Part shown: positions 1 to 7,231 of the stretch, piece by piece | Layout of the letters: each line of letters opens with the position of its first letter | Position numbering within the stretch: position 1 is the stretch's first letter | From: a virus | Virus record (IMG/VR): IMGVR_UViG_3300048091_000070 | Span: 1-44,124 of that record | Length of the DNA stretch: 44,124 bases | Reading direction: 5' to 3' (one strand) | Position numbers and translations under genes: made by a program | The notes under the pieces: model-generated | The model's database searches: none | What the model saw: the letters and a program-made list of their open reading frames with translations, nothing else | What the model was told of the DNA's origin: nothing

Positions 1-425
1 ACAACATTCCGGACTACCCGCTCCAGCGTGTCCAGCTAAAGGAAGCGATGGTCCGCTCCCAGCTAACCGGCGCCATCCCCCAGGTATTCGCTCGGCGCGG
101 TGGCTACTTTGTCCTCGGCCCGCAGCCCGCTGTTGGCTCTGTTATCGAGCTTGTCTACTACGCGGAATTCGCGCCCCTCGTGAACCCCACGGACACCAAC
201 ACCAGCTCAAGGATCGCTTGGGACGCTGTGGTCTACGGGGCCTTAGCTGCGGCCGCTGACTACTACAACGACGACCGCAGCCAGGTATTCGAGTCACGCT
301 ACGGCCAGATCACCCAGAACCTACAGGCCATGGCCGATGGTGACGAGTTGACCGCAGACGCCGCTGTGCGCCCTGCTCTCCTCTTCAACAACGATTGGTC
401 TCAATCTGACGGGATGTGCTGGTGA
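1..425 (+). CDS. Head-tail adaptor protein, C-terminal part (5' end outside window)
   Basis: The frame is open from base 3 to the stop at 423-425 (140 residues seen), so the first internal ATG at 48 is not the real start. The pattern of a short hydrophobic block, then VIELVYYAEFAPL, then a helix ending in AAAADYYNDD and a YGQITQNL helix is what I know from phage adaptor/connector proteins (DUF6682-like) that sit under the portal in podoviruses and siphoviruses. The matching N-terminus is at the right edge of the window (44088 on). Joining the two edges keeps the frame and would give 153 residues, which seems short for this family, so some bases may be missing. It overlaps the fibre gene by 10 bases. 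The family call is from memory of the fold pattern. Confidence 0.6.
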   Translation, partial: NIPDYPLQRVQLKEAMVRSQLTGAIPQVFARRGGYFVLGPQPAVGSVIELVYYAEFAPLVNPTDTNTSSRIAWDAVVYGALAAAADYYNDDRSQVFESRYGQITQNLQAMADGDELTADAAVRPALLFNNDWSQSDGMCW

Positions 426-1585
426 CGCAAAGCTCTTTCTATGGCGATACGCCTAACTTCGCTACCGACTTCCCCACGCAGAACGACGGCAACACTCAGC
501 CCGCCGACGGCAACGTACAGTCACCTAGCTCGTTCTACCCAAACGGCGGCATCTACGCTTTCCTTAACTCCAGTGACCCCCTGTTGGTTCAGCTGCAAGC
601 CCTTGCGGACGCAACGCGCTCCGACGCAGCGGACGCAGCTACTAGCGCGGCTAACGCTGCCGCTAGTGAGGCTACTGTGCTGGCAGGCATCGCTGGCGCA
701 GCGGGTACTGCCGCGCCTATCGTGGACGGTACGGCGACTGTCGGCGCGAGCACCAAATGGGCCCATGAGGACCACGTCCACCCTACGGATACATCGCGCG
801 CCTCTGTGACTGCCTTATCAGCCGCTGTCGCTCCGAAGGCTGACAAGACCTACGTAGATGCTCAGGACGCCATTGGGATTGCCCATACGGACAGCGTGGT
901 CGCACCAAAGGCCGATAAGACCTACGTGGATGCGCAGGATGCCATCGGGATAGCGCACACGGACACTGCGGTCGCTCCGAAGGCAGATAAGACCTACGTG
1001 GATGCGCAGGATGCTACCAAAGCAAACATCGCTAGTCCTACATTCACAGGTACTCCGCAGGCCCCGACGCCATCAGCGGGGGACGCGAGCACGAAACTAG
1101 CTACGACGCAGTTCGTCGCAACGGCTACGGCTGTCCAAACAGGAGCCCCGCTCAAGGTGCAGCAGACTGTGGACACGACGAATAGGTCCATCTCGTCCAC
1201 GACTGACGTAGCAACTGGTTCAATCTCTTCTGCGATTACTCCTCAGTCGTCGTCCAATAAGTTGCGCGTTCAGGTTTCTGGCATTATCGGCGCCTCAACC
1301 ACCATCGGCGTGCACACGAAACTGTACCGCTCCATCAACGGCGGCACGTACACTGACATCACCCCGGCAGGCATGACCGATATGCAGGGGCAGGTCGTTA
1401 ACAGCGCCACATTCCCGGTGCCGTTTAATCTCGATTTCATCGACAGCCCGGCAACTAACCTCCCTGTGACCTACCAGCTGTTCATGTCCGTAACTTCGGC
1501 CGCTACCGCTTTTCTGGGCAGGCGTGGCGGTGACACCGTGTTCAGCTCCCCTACCATCTTCACGGTCACCGAAATCAAAGGCTAA
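416..1585 (+). CDS. Tail fibre protein with three tandem 24-residue repeats
   Basis: A 389-residue virion protein, probably a trimeric tail fibre that recognises the host surface. The N-terminal part is Ala/Thr/Ser-rich and helical. The segment AHEDHVHPTD is a common fibre motif. From about residue 138 there are three tandem copies of a 24-residue unit beginning VAPKADKTYVDAQDA (72-base period). Next comes TFTGTPQAPTPSAGD followed by STKLATTQFV, which recurs in many phage fibres just before the receptor-binding end. The C-terminal 140 residues look beta-rich. Start is GTG 416 or GTG 422; both overlap the adaptor stop, implying translational coupling. The endolysin gene follows 8 bases downstream. 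Confidence 0.8.
   Translation: MLVTQSSFYGDTPNFATDFPTQNDGNTQPADGNVQSPSSFYPNGGIYAFLNSSDPLLVQLQALADATRSDAADAATSAANAAASEATVLAGIAGAAGTAAPIVDGTATVGASTKWAHEDHVHPTDTSRASVTALSAAVAPKADKTYVDAQDAIGIAHTDSVVAPKADKTYVDAQDAIGIAHTDTAVAPKADKTYVDAQDATKANIASPTFTGTPQAPTPSAGDASTKLATTQFVATATAVQTGAPLKVQQTVDTTNRSISSTTDVATGSISSAITPQSSSNKLRVQVSGIIGASTTIGVHTKLYRSINGGTYTDITPAGMTDMQGQVVNSATFPVPFNLDFIDSPATNLPVTYQLFMSVTSAATAFLGRRGGDTVFSSPTIFTVTEIKG
827..1042 (+). repeat. Three 72-bp tandem repeats inside the tail-fibre gene
   Basis: Copies begin at 827, 899 and 971, each encoding VAPKADKTYVDAQDA; the third diverges after that point. The copies differ at synonymous positions, so they are older than a recent slippage event and protein-level selection has kept them. 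Such units normally form coiled or collagen-like fibre shaft and can change in number by recombination, altering fibre length. Confidence 0.9.
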
Positions 1586-1593
1586 TCCCGGTA

Positions 1594-2229
1594 ATGAACA
1601 TCTCTACCAAGGGGCTCATTGAAATCATGAGCCACGAAGGCGTTTGCCTTTCTCCCTATCTTGACTCCGTCGGCGTTTGGACGATTGGCGTCGGCATCAC
1701 GAAGCACGACGGCAAGGACCCCCAGACCATGGGGACCATTACGATTGACCAAGCCATCGCTATGTTCAAGGACCGCATCGGCGCCTATGTGGCTCCGGTG
1801 CAGAAGCTCGGGCTTACGCTCACTCAAGCGCAGTTCGATGCGCTCGTGTCCTTCTGCTACAACGTCGGCGCACAGAACCTAGCTAACCTTTGTCACGGGC
1901 GCACTGTCGCCCAGATTGGCGAAGCGTTCGACCTGTACCACAAGCCCCCGGAAATCACTGAGCGCCGCAACAAAGAGAAGCGGCTCTTTCAGTCGGGCGT
2001 CTACTCGTCCAACGGCAAGGTTCTCGTCTTCCCGGTTAGCGCCTCTCACAAGCCTGTCTACAGCAAGGGCTATCAGCTCGACGTGTCCAAGTACTTCGTA
2101 ATGACCACGCAGCCAGCCCCTGTGAAGCCCGTGGAGCCTACTGCTCCTCCGGCTGCCCCTGTGAAGCCTTCGCTGCTCAACACGCTCCTCACCATCCTCA
2201 ACGCCATACTGCGGCTGTTCAGGCGATAA
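1594..2229 (+). CDS. Endolysin, T4-lysozyme type (GH24) with C-terminal membrane-active tail
   Basis: A muramidase that cuts peptidoglycan at the end of infection. The catalytic triad spacing E-8-[D/C]-5-T is present: E15 in SHEGVCL, D24 in PYLDSVG, T30 in WTIGVG. The domain ends near residue 165. A proline-rich linker with PVKPVEPTAPP follows, and the last 20 residues (SLLNTLLTIL... RLFRR) form a hydrophobic helix ending in arginines. That tail is not part of the lysozyme fold and could help it reach or disturb membranes. There is no N-terminal signal-anchor, so release should need a holin; three small membrane-protein genes follow directly. Confidence 0.9.
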   Translation: MNISTKGLIEIMSHEGVCLSPYLDSVGVWTIGVGITKHDGKDPQTMGTITIDQAIAMFKDRIGAYVAPVQKLGLTLTQAQFDALVSFCYNVGAQNLANLCHGRTVAQIGEAFDLYHKPPEITERRNKEKRLFQSGVYSSNGKVLVFPVSASHKPVYSKGYQLDVSKYFVMTTQPAPVKPVEPTAPPAAPVKPSLLNTLLTILNAILRLFRR

Positions 2230-2231
2230 CA

Positions 2232-2480
2232 ATGCATCTCCATGTAATCTGGGACGCCCTGAAGAGTTCAAAGCTCCTTCAGGCAGGCGCCCTACTTATT
2301 GTCTTCAGCGGACTTGCTGAGGCTTGCGACCAACTCGGGGCCGTTGACTTGTCAGCGGTCCCCTACCTCGGCAAGTACGCTCCTGCCATCGTAGCTACGG
2401 TTGGTCTAGCTAAGGTGGTCTTCCGCACGCTCGCGGTCCTCCTGTCTGCCTATCAGGCACGGAAGGAGACCGCGGAATGA
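2232..2480 (+). CDS. Small membrane protein of the lysis cassette
   Basis: 82 residues with two likely membrane segments: about residues 16-31 (LLQAGALLIVFSGLAE) and 48-73 (PAIVATVGLAKVVF...AVLLSAY), and a charged C-terminus QARKETAE. It begins 2 bases after the endolysin stop and overlaps the next gene by 4 bases (ATGA). Position and topology fit a holin or antiholin; I recognise no specific family. Confidence 0.6.
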   Translation: MHLHVIWDALKSSKLLQAGALLIVFSGLAEACDQLGAVDLSAVPYLGKYAPAIVATVGLAKVVFRTLAVLLSAYQARKETAE

Positions 2481-2890
2481 CGTGGCTATTCAGTCTCCTC
2501 ACGAGCCTCCCCGGCTTCCTCAACGGTCTCCTTGCGTATCTCAACAAGCGGCAAGACACCGCAGCGGCTCGCAGCGCTGGCGCTAAGGACGTTGGTATTG
2601 CAGTTGTCCAGGCGGAAGTCTCGCGGGTACAAGCTGCGGCCTCTGTGCTGCAAGTAGCTATGGGCCATCCTGTCTTCTGGATCGCTTGGGCCCTCGGGGT
2701 GCTCCCTGTGATGCTCTACTACGGCAGCATCTTCTGGGTAAGCACGTTCCCCGCGCTTGGCTGGGAGGTCTCTAAGGCCCCCGCTGATGCCCTCGATTTC
2801 GCGCACCAAATCACGAACTGGATGTTCGGCATAGCTGGTGCTTCCTCCCTCGTAGCTGGTGTCGCGCAGGCATGGGCAAAGAGAATCTAA
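2477..2890 (+). CDS. Membrane protein, candidate holin
   Basis: 137 residues. The N-terminal hydrophobic stretch (1-22) leads into a long Ala-rich helix with NKRQDTAAARSAGAKD and QAEVSRVQAAA (23-62). Two membrane segments follow, about 66-91 and 112-131, and a basic end (AWAKRI). A long N-terminal helix before membrane segments is a layout I know from some podovirus holins, but the family is not certain. ATG overlaps the previous stop (ATGA), and the next gene's ATG overlaps its TAA, so the lysis genes are translationally chained. Confidence 0.6.
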   Translation: MTWLFSLLTSLPGFLNGLLAYLNKRQDTAAARSAGAKDVGIAVVQAEVSRVQAAASVLQVAMGHPVFWIAWALGVLPVMLYYGSIFWVSTFPALGWEVSKAPADALDFAHQITNWMFGIAGASSLVAGVAQAWAKRI

Positions 2891-3045
2891 TGGACCACGC
2901 AACCAACGCCACGGCAGGCGTCGGCCTCGCTCAGTATTTCCTAGCGCTGCCGCTCATTAATCCGTTCCTCCAGACGCTCTTCCTGTTGGTGTCCATCGTC
3001 TGGGTTGGGACGCAAATCTATTTCAAATGGTTCAAGCATAAGTAA
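2890..3045 (+). CDS. 51-residue membrane protein, holin-like
   Basis: A small gene starting at the ATG that overlaps the previous TAA (TAATG) and ending with TAA immediately before the next GTG. It encodes 51 residues: a polar start (MDHATNATAG), then hydrophobic runs around LAQYFLALPLINPF and LQTLFLLVSIVWVG, then a basic end (KWFKHK). Size, one or two membrane spans and a positively charged C-terminus fit a class II holin or holin partner. It is the third membrane protein in a row after the endolysin, so which one is the pore former cannot be settled by sequence alone. Confidence 0.65.
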   Translation: MDHATNATAGVGLAQYFLALPLINPFLQTLFLLVSIVWVGTQIYFKWFKHK

Positions 3046-3315
3046 GTGACTAAGAAACTTTCTGAGAACTTCACGACCGCGCAGGTGGCCGTAACGACTT
3101 CGGCTGCCAAGGTGTGGACGGGTCAGGCCGGTGGCGACACCGTGACGCTCTACAACACTGGCGCCGCTACGGTCTACATCGGCAACTCCGCTGCCGTCAC
3201 TAGCGCCAACGGCTTCCCCATCATCGCGGGCGCCGCGCTCGTAATGGAAACCACGGCTGACATCTACGCTATCGGTGCTGCGGCTACGACCCTCGCTGTA
3301 ATTCAGGAGGGCTAA
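3046..3315 (+). CDS. Small beta-rich virion protein, unknown
   Basis: 89 residues starting at GTG 3046, directly after the preceding stop. The sequence is rich in Thr, Ala, Val and Gly in alternating patterns (KVWTGQAGGDTVTLYNT, VYIGNSAAVTS), typical of a beta-sandwich such as a capsid decoration or tail accessory domain. It shares a base with the start of the SGNH gene (TAATG), so the two are probably co-translated. I recognise no family. Confidence 0.6.
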   Translation: MTKKLSENFTTAQVAVTTSAAKVWTGQAGGDTVTLYNTGAATVYIGNSAAVTSANGFPIIAGAALVMETTADIYAIGAAATTLAVIQEG

Positions 3316-4454
3316 TGGCTAGGCTTATTCTCCCGGGATCAGCGACGCCCACGCTCGCATCCCTCGGGACCAATCTCTCCCCTACTACGCTTGCGAATTT
3401 TCAGGCGGCATTTAGAGCAGGCGCAGCTAACGTTCCTGTGGCTCTTGAGGGCGACAGCACCATTAGAGGCGTGGATGGTGCGAACGGCGCCAACCCGGCG
3501 CAGTACACACGTTCGTCCATTCAGGAAATCCTGACGAGGCTCCTAAGCGCTAGCGGATTCCACGCTGGGGGTCAGAGTTGGTACGGCATCAGCGGAACAA
3601 ACCTAGCTGACTACCTTGGCCGCACTAACCGCCTGACTATCGGCGGGGGCACGGTCATCGGGTCCAACAAGTACCTCGGCGGCGTCGAGCTACGCTTCCC
3701 CGGTGTTGCCTCTAGCGCCACCTTCCAAGTGTCAGACGTTGACACCATGCGGGTCATCTGGGGCGACCAAAGCGCAACGGGTCGGACTATGTCCTACTCG
3801 ATTGATGGCGGCGCTGCGGTCAACCTCGTGACCTCGGGTGTGTCGCAGATTGCTCGAACGGCGACCATCTCGCTCGGCTCTGTCGGAAGTCACACAATCA
3901 CGTTCAATTGGGTCAGCGGTGGCACAACGCTGCTTGTGGGCCTCGAACTCTGGGACAGCACGCGGATAGAAATCTCTGTCCAGAACGTAGCTATTTCTGG
4001 CGGTGTGTCTGCGAACTTCATCGACAACACGGGCTTCCCCGGTCAGGGCCGTGTCCAGCAGATGCAGAACTTCCCGCCCAAGATAGTCTTCACCGAAGGC
4101 GGCCTTGTGAACGATTGGCGCACCAGCGTTCCTGTTGCGACCAGCACTGCCAACATGACCACGCGGATCACCAACGCGAAGGCTATCAACGCCGATGTGG
4201 TGCTGATGGTCCCTCCGTGGGACAACAGCGTCAGCGTGGCCACGCAGCAGCCCTTCAGGGACATGATGTACTCGCTCGCGCAGTCGCAGAACGTGGGCCT
4301 GATCGATATCGGCCTGAGCACCGGGGGCTCCTACGCCCAGAGCGTTGCCAATGGCTATCAGTTCACTGGTGACAGCGTCCACATGACTACGGCCGGTAAG
4401 CGGCTCATCGCCAAAACTATCCACGACGTGCTGATCCACGCCGCTACTGTCTAA
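3315..4454 (+). CDS. SGNH/GDSL-type esterase virion protein
   Basis: 379 residues. SGNH hydrolase blocks are visible: block I ALEGDSTIRG with nucleophile Ser48, block III GGLVND near residue 267, and block V DSVHMT with Asp353 and His356. A beta-rich insertion (about 115-215, with SVGSHTITFNW) lies between blocks I and III. Such enzymes on phage tails remove acetyl or other esters from surface polysaccharide, so this is likely a tail-associated deacetylase that helps adsorption. No signal peptide. It lies at the end of the rightward arm after the lysis genes, an accessory position where host-range genes are often exchanged. Confidence 0.85.
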   Translation: MARLILPGSATPTLASLGTNLSPTTLANFQAAFRAGAANVPVALEGDSTIRGVDGANGANPAQYTRSSIQEILTRLLSASGFHAGGQSWYGISGTNLADYLGRTNRLTIGGGTVIGSNKYLGGVELRFPGVASSATFQVSDVDTMRVIWGDQSATGRTMSYSIDGGAAVNLVTSGVSQIARTATISLGSVGSHTITFNWVSGGTTLLVGLELWDSTRIEISVQNVAISGGVSANFIDNTGFPGQGRVQQMQNFPPKIVFTEGGLVNDWRTSVPVATSTANMTTRITNAKAINADVVLMVPPWDNSVSVATQQPFRDMMYSLAQSQNVGLIDIGLSTGGSYAQSVANGYQFTGDSVHMTTAGKRLIAKTIHDVLIHAATV

Positions 4455-4471
4455 ATATAAGGACACCTCTA

Positions 4472-4813
4472 TTGCCCCTCGACCTTTCCAAACTCACTGA
4501 CGCGGTTACCAAGGTAGCCACTCTCGCCTCCTCGGTTGTCTCTGTTGCCGCTGAGCGCGATGCTGCCAAGGCAGAACTCGTGCAGGCGCAGGCCGACGTT
4601 GACGCCCTCACGGCGCAGCTTGTTGCCGCTGCCACTACGCCCGCTGAGGCCGCTGGTCTCACTGCGGTAGCTGCGGCCCTTGCGCCTTCGGCTCTCGCCC
4701 CGGCCCCTGTCTCTCCTACCTTGCCCGCAGCCGATCCGGTCGTTGCTCCGGTGGCTGTGGGAGTAGCGGACACGATGGCCCAGGTTGCCGCCAACATGGC
4801 AGCTAAAGCCTAA
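4472..4813 (+). CDS. Small coiled-coil protein, unknown
   Basis: 113 residues from TTG 4472, preceded by AAGGACA as ribosome site. Residues 1-55 form a heptad-like helix (AERDAAKAELVQAQADV, DALTAQLVAA). An Ala/Pro-rich tail follows and a second short helix ends in AANMAAKA. It is the last rightward gene before the terminator. Function unknown; small coiled-coil proteins at this place may be virion accessories. Confidence 0.55.
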   Translation: MPLDLSKLTDAVTKVATLASSVVSVAAERDAAKAELVQAQADVDALTAQLVAAATTPAEAAGLTAVAAALAPSALAPAPVSPTLPAADPVVAPVAVGVADTMAQVAANMAAKA

Positions 4814-4823
4814 CTAAAAAATT

Positions 4824-4861
4824 CCCCCTAGGGTCCATTATGGATTCCTAGGGGGTTTTTT
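4824..4861. terminator. Bidirectional intrinsic terminator between the two arms
   Basis: A 9-bp stem CCCCCTAGG (4824-4832) pairs with CCTAGGGGG (4847-4855) and is followed by TTTTTT. A run of six A lies just upstream, so the same hairpin has a T-tract on the other strand. The last rightward gene ends at 4813 and the last leftward gene ends at 4964, so it can stop both converging transcripts. Confidence 0.9.
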
Positions 4862-4963
4862 CGTGCGGCACCGTTTGTAGCGCCCGCTATGCGGGGCCTT
4901 ACGCGGAGTTGGCCTTCCGGCCTTTGGACAGCCTCAGCTACTAGCCTAGCCGCACTGCCTTAG

Positions 4964-5296
4964 TTACGCGGCCTGCTGCATCTCTTGCGGCTTCAGCTGG
5001 GCGAGAACGCGTGTGGTGACATCGTCTTTCCAGCCCTTTTCTAGCGCAGCAATCAGCTGCTCCTTCGTGTACTCCTCGGGCGCCCATTGGCCCTCAAGGC
5101 CGTAGCAGGAGCAATGAGAACCGCTGACGGTGTAGTACTTGTCGCCGTTGCGGTAGACCACGTAGGCAGCGCCATCGTAGACCCCGCCATCATAGTCCGC
5201 CGCAATGACTTCGTCAGGCAGAGGCTCCTTCACCTCGAAGTCCTTACAAACATCGTCCCAGCAGTCCCAGTCGAAGTTACCAGTGTAAACGCTCAT
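4964..5296 (-). CDS. Conserved phage protein of unknown function
   Basis: 110 residues, acidic, with the Cys/His segment SGSHCSCYGLEGQW followed by PEEYTKEQL. I have seen this short Cys-rich stretch in uncharacterised proteins of many phages. Cys and His may bind a metal. It is the last gene of the leftward arm and starts 7 bases after the preceding small gene. Confidence 0.65.
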   Translation of the reverse strand: MSVYTGNFDWDCWDDVCKDFEVKEPLPDEVIAADYDGGVYDGAAYVVYRNGDKYYTVSGSHCSCYGLEGQWAPEEYTKEQLIAALEKGWKDDVTTRVLAQLKPQEMQQAA

Positions 5297-5303
5297 GTAT
5301 CCC

Positions 5304-5480
5304 TCAATGCAATTTGTTTGGTGGTGTTTCGCTAGCTAGCCGGAAGATGCACCCATGCACGTAGCTGACAGTCGCTGCGACTTCGTCAGGCGTGGTCTCG
5401 GGGTGCGTCTCCATGTACTGCTCAATGACTTCGGCCAGCTGCTCGACTAGCTCGCCGCAGTCAAAGGTTTGCAGCTTCAC
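5304..5480 (-). CDS. 58-residue protein, unknown
   Basis: Read from GTG 5480, whose bases overlap the previous stop (GTGA), to TGA at 5304-5306. It encodes 58 residues, mostly helical (CGELVEQLAEVIEQYMETHP, then TTPDEVAATVSYVHGCIF). The translational coupling on both sides and helix-rich composition support a real gene; no family recognised. Confidence 0.6.
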   Translation of the reverse strand: MKLQTFDCGELVEQLAEVIEQYMETHPETTPDEVAATVSYVHGCIFRLASETPPNKLH

Positions 5481-5647
5481 TTCCGCTTGCCCTTGGGCTT
5501 CTCGGCCTCGGGCTCCTTGGTGGGCTCCTCGACCGGCAGCAGCACAAGGAAAGCCTTGAGCAACTCCTCAATACGCATGAGGGCATCCAGCATCTGCTGT
5601 TCAAGCCTGCGCTCGTGATAGGGTGTGTGGTCTCGTTCGTTGCTCAC
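5477..5647 (-). CDS. 56-residue helix plus Lys/Pro-rich tail
   Basis: Runs from GTG 5647 (GTGA overlap with the 66-residue gene) to TGA 5477-5479 (GTGA overlap with the next gene). An amphipathic helix (RRLEQQMLDALMRIEELLK) is followed by FLVLLPVEEP and a charged tail (EPEAEKPKGKRK). Unknown function. Confidence 0.6.
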   Translation of the reverse strand: MSNERDHTPYHERRLEQQMLDALMRIEELLKAFLVLLPVEEPTKEPEAEKPKGKRK

Positions 5648-5844
5648 TTGCGTAGCATCCTTGTTTCAAATTCCATGTTGAGGGCGATAGCCAGCGCGAG
5701 CGCCTCCCCGTTCTTGAGTTCGTCTGTGACCACATGGGCCCTACAAACGACTACGGACCCACGAGGGGTCCGCTGTACGTTGTAAGGTCCGGTGGTGGTC
5801 CGCTCGGGCTCTGGATCATTCCAGTCAACCGTTAGCTCTAGCAT
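5644..5844 (-). CDS. 66-residue protein, unknown
   Basis: 66 residues starting at ATG 5844, whose bases overlap the stop of the upstream gene. The first half is beta-like (MLELTVDW, RGSVVVCRAHVV) and the end is helical (GEALALAIALNMEFE). No family recognised; support comes from its place in the overlapping chain of leftward genes. Confidence 0.6.
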   Translation of the reverse strand: MLELTVDWNDPEPERTTTGPYNVQRTPRGSVVVCRAHVVTDELKNGEALALAIALNMEFETRMLRK

Positions 5845-6020
5845 TAGCTCTCCACCCTCTTCATTTCGGACATCACCTTGACCTCAGCGATGAGGTAGGT
5901 GTTGTTGAAGTGATCGTTGTTCCTCTGAGCCTTCTTCAGCTGCTCGCGGCATTCAGCCTCTGTGCCGACACCGACCACGCTACCGCGTGACCAATCGATC
6001 AGAATGAACTCAGGCTTCAT
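5844..6020 (-). CDS. 58-residue protein, unknown
   Basis: The best start is ATG 6020 (MKPEFILIDWSRG), which overlaps the last 11 bases of terC; the frame is open further upstream but would run deep into terC. The N-terminal half looks like a strand plus ...VVGVGTEAECREQLKKA, a pattern I associate with small phage proteins that fold as beta-alpha units. It may be co-translated with terC. Function unknown. Confidence 0.6.
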   Translation of the reverse strand: MKPEFILIDWSRGSVVGVGTEAECREQLKKAQRNNDHFNNTYLIAEVKVMSEMKRVES

Positions 6021-6672
6021 TGACGACCTCTGCCCTACCCACCTTTGAAACCAGACCCACAACGATCACCACGGACACAGCGGTAACGCCCGCCAAGTAG
6101 TGGTCAACGTAGGGCGCGGCCCACGGGTCAGAGGCAATGATGCCACCAGCCACCCAAGCCAACAGAGCGCCACCAGCCCACACGAGGACCGGGAAGCGAC
6201 CAATGACCTTGGAGATGAGTGCGGCGCCCGCGATAACCAGCGGGATCGACAGGAGCACGCCGAGAGCCATGAGCAACTGTGAGCCGTGAGACAGCGCAGC
6301 AATGGCCATGACGTTGTCGAGGCTCATGCTGGCGTCCGCAGCTGCAATGGTGCCGATGGCGGCCCACAGAGTCACTGCGGGCTTCAGGGAGCCTTCGTCT
6401 TCATCCTCGCCCATGATGAGCTTAGCTGCCACGTAGAGCAGGAAGACGCCGCCGATCAGGCTGAGCCCAGGTACGCCGAGAAGCGCCGCAGCGAAGAACG
6501 CCATGGCCACCCGGAGGACGATAGCGGCAACGGTGCCCCCGATGATGCCCCACTTCTGCTGATTAGCTGGTAGCTGACGGCTGACCATCGCGATAACGAG
6601 CGCGTTGTCGCCAGACAGCAACAAGTCAATCCAGACGATGCCGAGAAGCGCGGCCCAGAACATAGTGTCCAT
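6010..6672 (-). CDS. terC: TerC-family integral membrane protein
   Basis: 220 residues with about seven membrane helices. The start ATG 6672 has AAAGGAAA in front; the frame is open upstream but that part is leader. Family hallmarks are seen twice: SGDN at residues 20-23 (IDLLLSGDNALVIAM) and SLDN at 117-120 (MSLDNVMAIA), each within a membrane helix. Between them lies an acidic loop GEDEDEG (88-94). TerC/Alx/YjbE proteins are linked to metal ion (Mn2+) export, tellurite resistance and membrane stress. The gene is at the distal end of the leftward arm, after TerB-like and coiled-coil genes, and has a 219-base folded leader of its own. A complete-looking TerC on a podophage is unusual. Confidence 0.9.
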   Translation of the reverse strand: MDTMFWAALLGIVWIDLLLSGDNALVIAMVSRQLPANQQKWGIIGGTVAAIVLRVAMAFFAAALLGVPGLSLIGGVFLLYVAAKLIMGEDEDEGSLKPAVTLWAAIGTIAAADASMSLDNVMAIAALSHGSQLLMALGVLLSIPLVIAGAALISKVIGRFPVLVWAGGALLAWVAGGIIASDPWAAPYVDHYLAGVTAVSVVIVVGLVSKVGRAEVVNEA

Positions 6673-6891
6673 GATGTTTCCTTTGAATGAATGCCGATAG
6701 GACGCCGGTGTCAGGTCTCCGGTCTCTAGCTTCCCCACCACGGGGCACTGCACCTATCAGCAACTGTGAAACTCGTGCGGGGCTTTCACCCGCTGCGGCC
6801 TCATTCCGAAGCTTTGGCCTCTGTTGGATCAAGAAAGTCTCGCCGTCCAACCGGCGCCCGGTGCCCGTGCACAGACAGTCGGGGAGATAGG
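6673..6891 (-). promoter_or_regulatory. Structured leader of terC (candidate cis-regulatory RNA)
   Basis: 219 bases without a convincing gene in an otherwise gapless arm. On the transcribed strand, GCTGATAGG (6753-6761) pairs with CCTATCGGC (6693-6701), a 9-bp stem with one G-U pair enclosing 51 bases. Inside it CCCC-GTGGT-GGGG and CCGG-AGACCTGACA-CCGG form two hairpins. Further upstream GTTGGA/TCCAAC and GCGGG-TGAAAGC-CCCGC form more. This multi-helix layout just before the terC ribosome site suggests an RNA switch or translation-control element. I could not match it to the yybP-ykoY consensus, the known Mn2+ switch of many terC-like genes. Confidence 0.5.
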
Positions 6892-7125
6892 TTAGGCCAC
6901 GAGGGCCTTGATCTTCTCGGCAACAGCGGTTGCCTTAGCGGCAGCGGCCTTTGCTTCTGCGGCGAGCCGCTCGCTCTCGTCAGCCTTGGCGAAGTGCTCG
7001 GAGGCTTCGTACGCCTTGGCAACCGCAGCGGCCTCCAGCTTCGCGACGGTGTCGGTGAAGTTCGCGATGATCGCCTCAACGTCGTGCTCGACGCGGACGA
7101 AGAGCGCTTTGATCTTTGAGAACAT
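6892..7125 (-). CDS. 77-residue coiled-coil protein in the Ter module
   Basis: An Ala/Glu/Lys-rich, almost entirely helical protein: MFSKIKALFVRVEHDVEAII, then repeated AAAVAKAYEASEHFAKAD and AAEAKAAAAKATAVAEKI. ATG 7125 has AAGGAACACC in front. No membrane segment. Lying between terB and terC, it may be a soluble linker or partner of the membrane complex; that is inference from position only. Confidence 0.7.
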   Translation of the reverse strand: MFSKIKALFVRVEHDVEAIIANFTDTVAKLEAAAVAKAYEASEHFAKADESERLAAEAKAAAAKATAVAEKIKALVA

Positions 7126-7144
7126 GGTGTTCCTTGTTGGTTAG

Positions 7145-7231
7145 CTAGCGACCCCGACCGATCAGGAAGAAGCCGCAGGACAGCACGGCAATGAAGATCA
7201 TCGCCGCGCCGAGAATGTCTTGGGCTGCCAT
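7145..7231 (-). CDS. 28-residue single-helix membrane micropeptide
   Basis: ATG 7231 overlaps the terB stop (TGATG), and the frame runs to TAG at 7145-7147. After MAAQDILGAA the peptide is one hydrophobic helix (MIFIAVLSCGFFLI) ending in GRGR. Coupled start, membrane-helix composition and positive end argue for a real micropeptide, perhaps a TerB or TerC partner. Confidence 0.55.
   Translation of the reverse strand: MAAQDILGAAMIFIAVLSCGFFLIGRGR

Noticed and set aside
827-1042. CRISPR array
   Set aside because: The 72-base repeats are contiguous, in frame and encode fibre shaft; there are no spacers or cas genes.
6673-6891. Known yybP-ykoY manganese riboswitch in front of terC
   Set aside because: The conserved GGGGAGUAGC-type element and its partner loop could not be found; only a general folded leader is supported.
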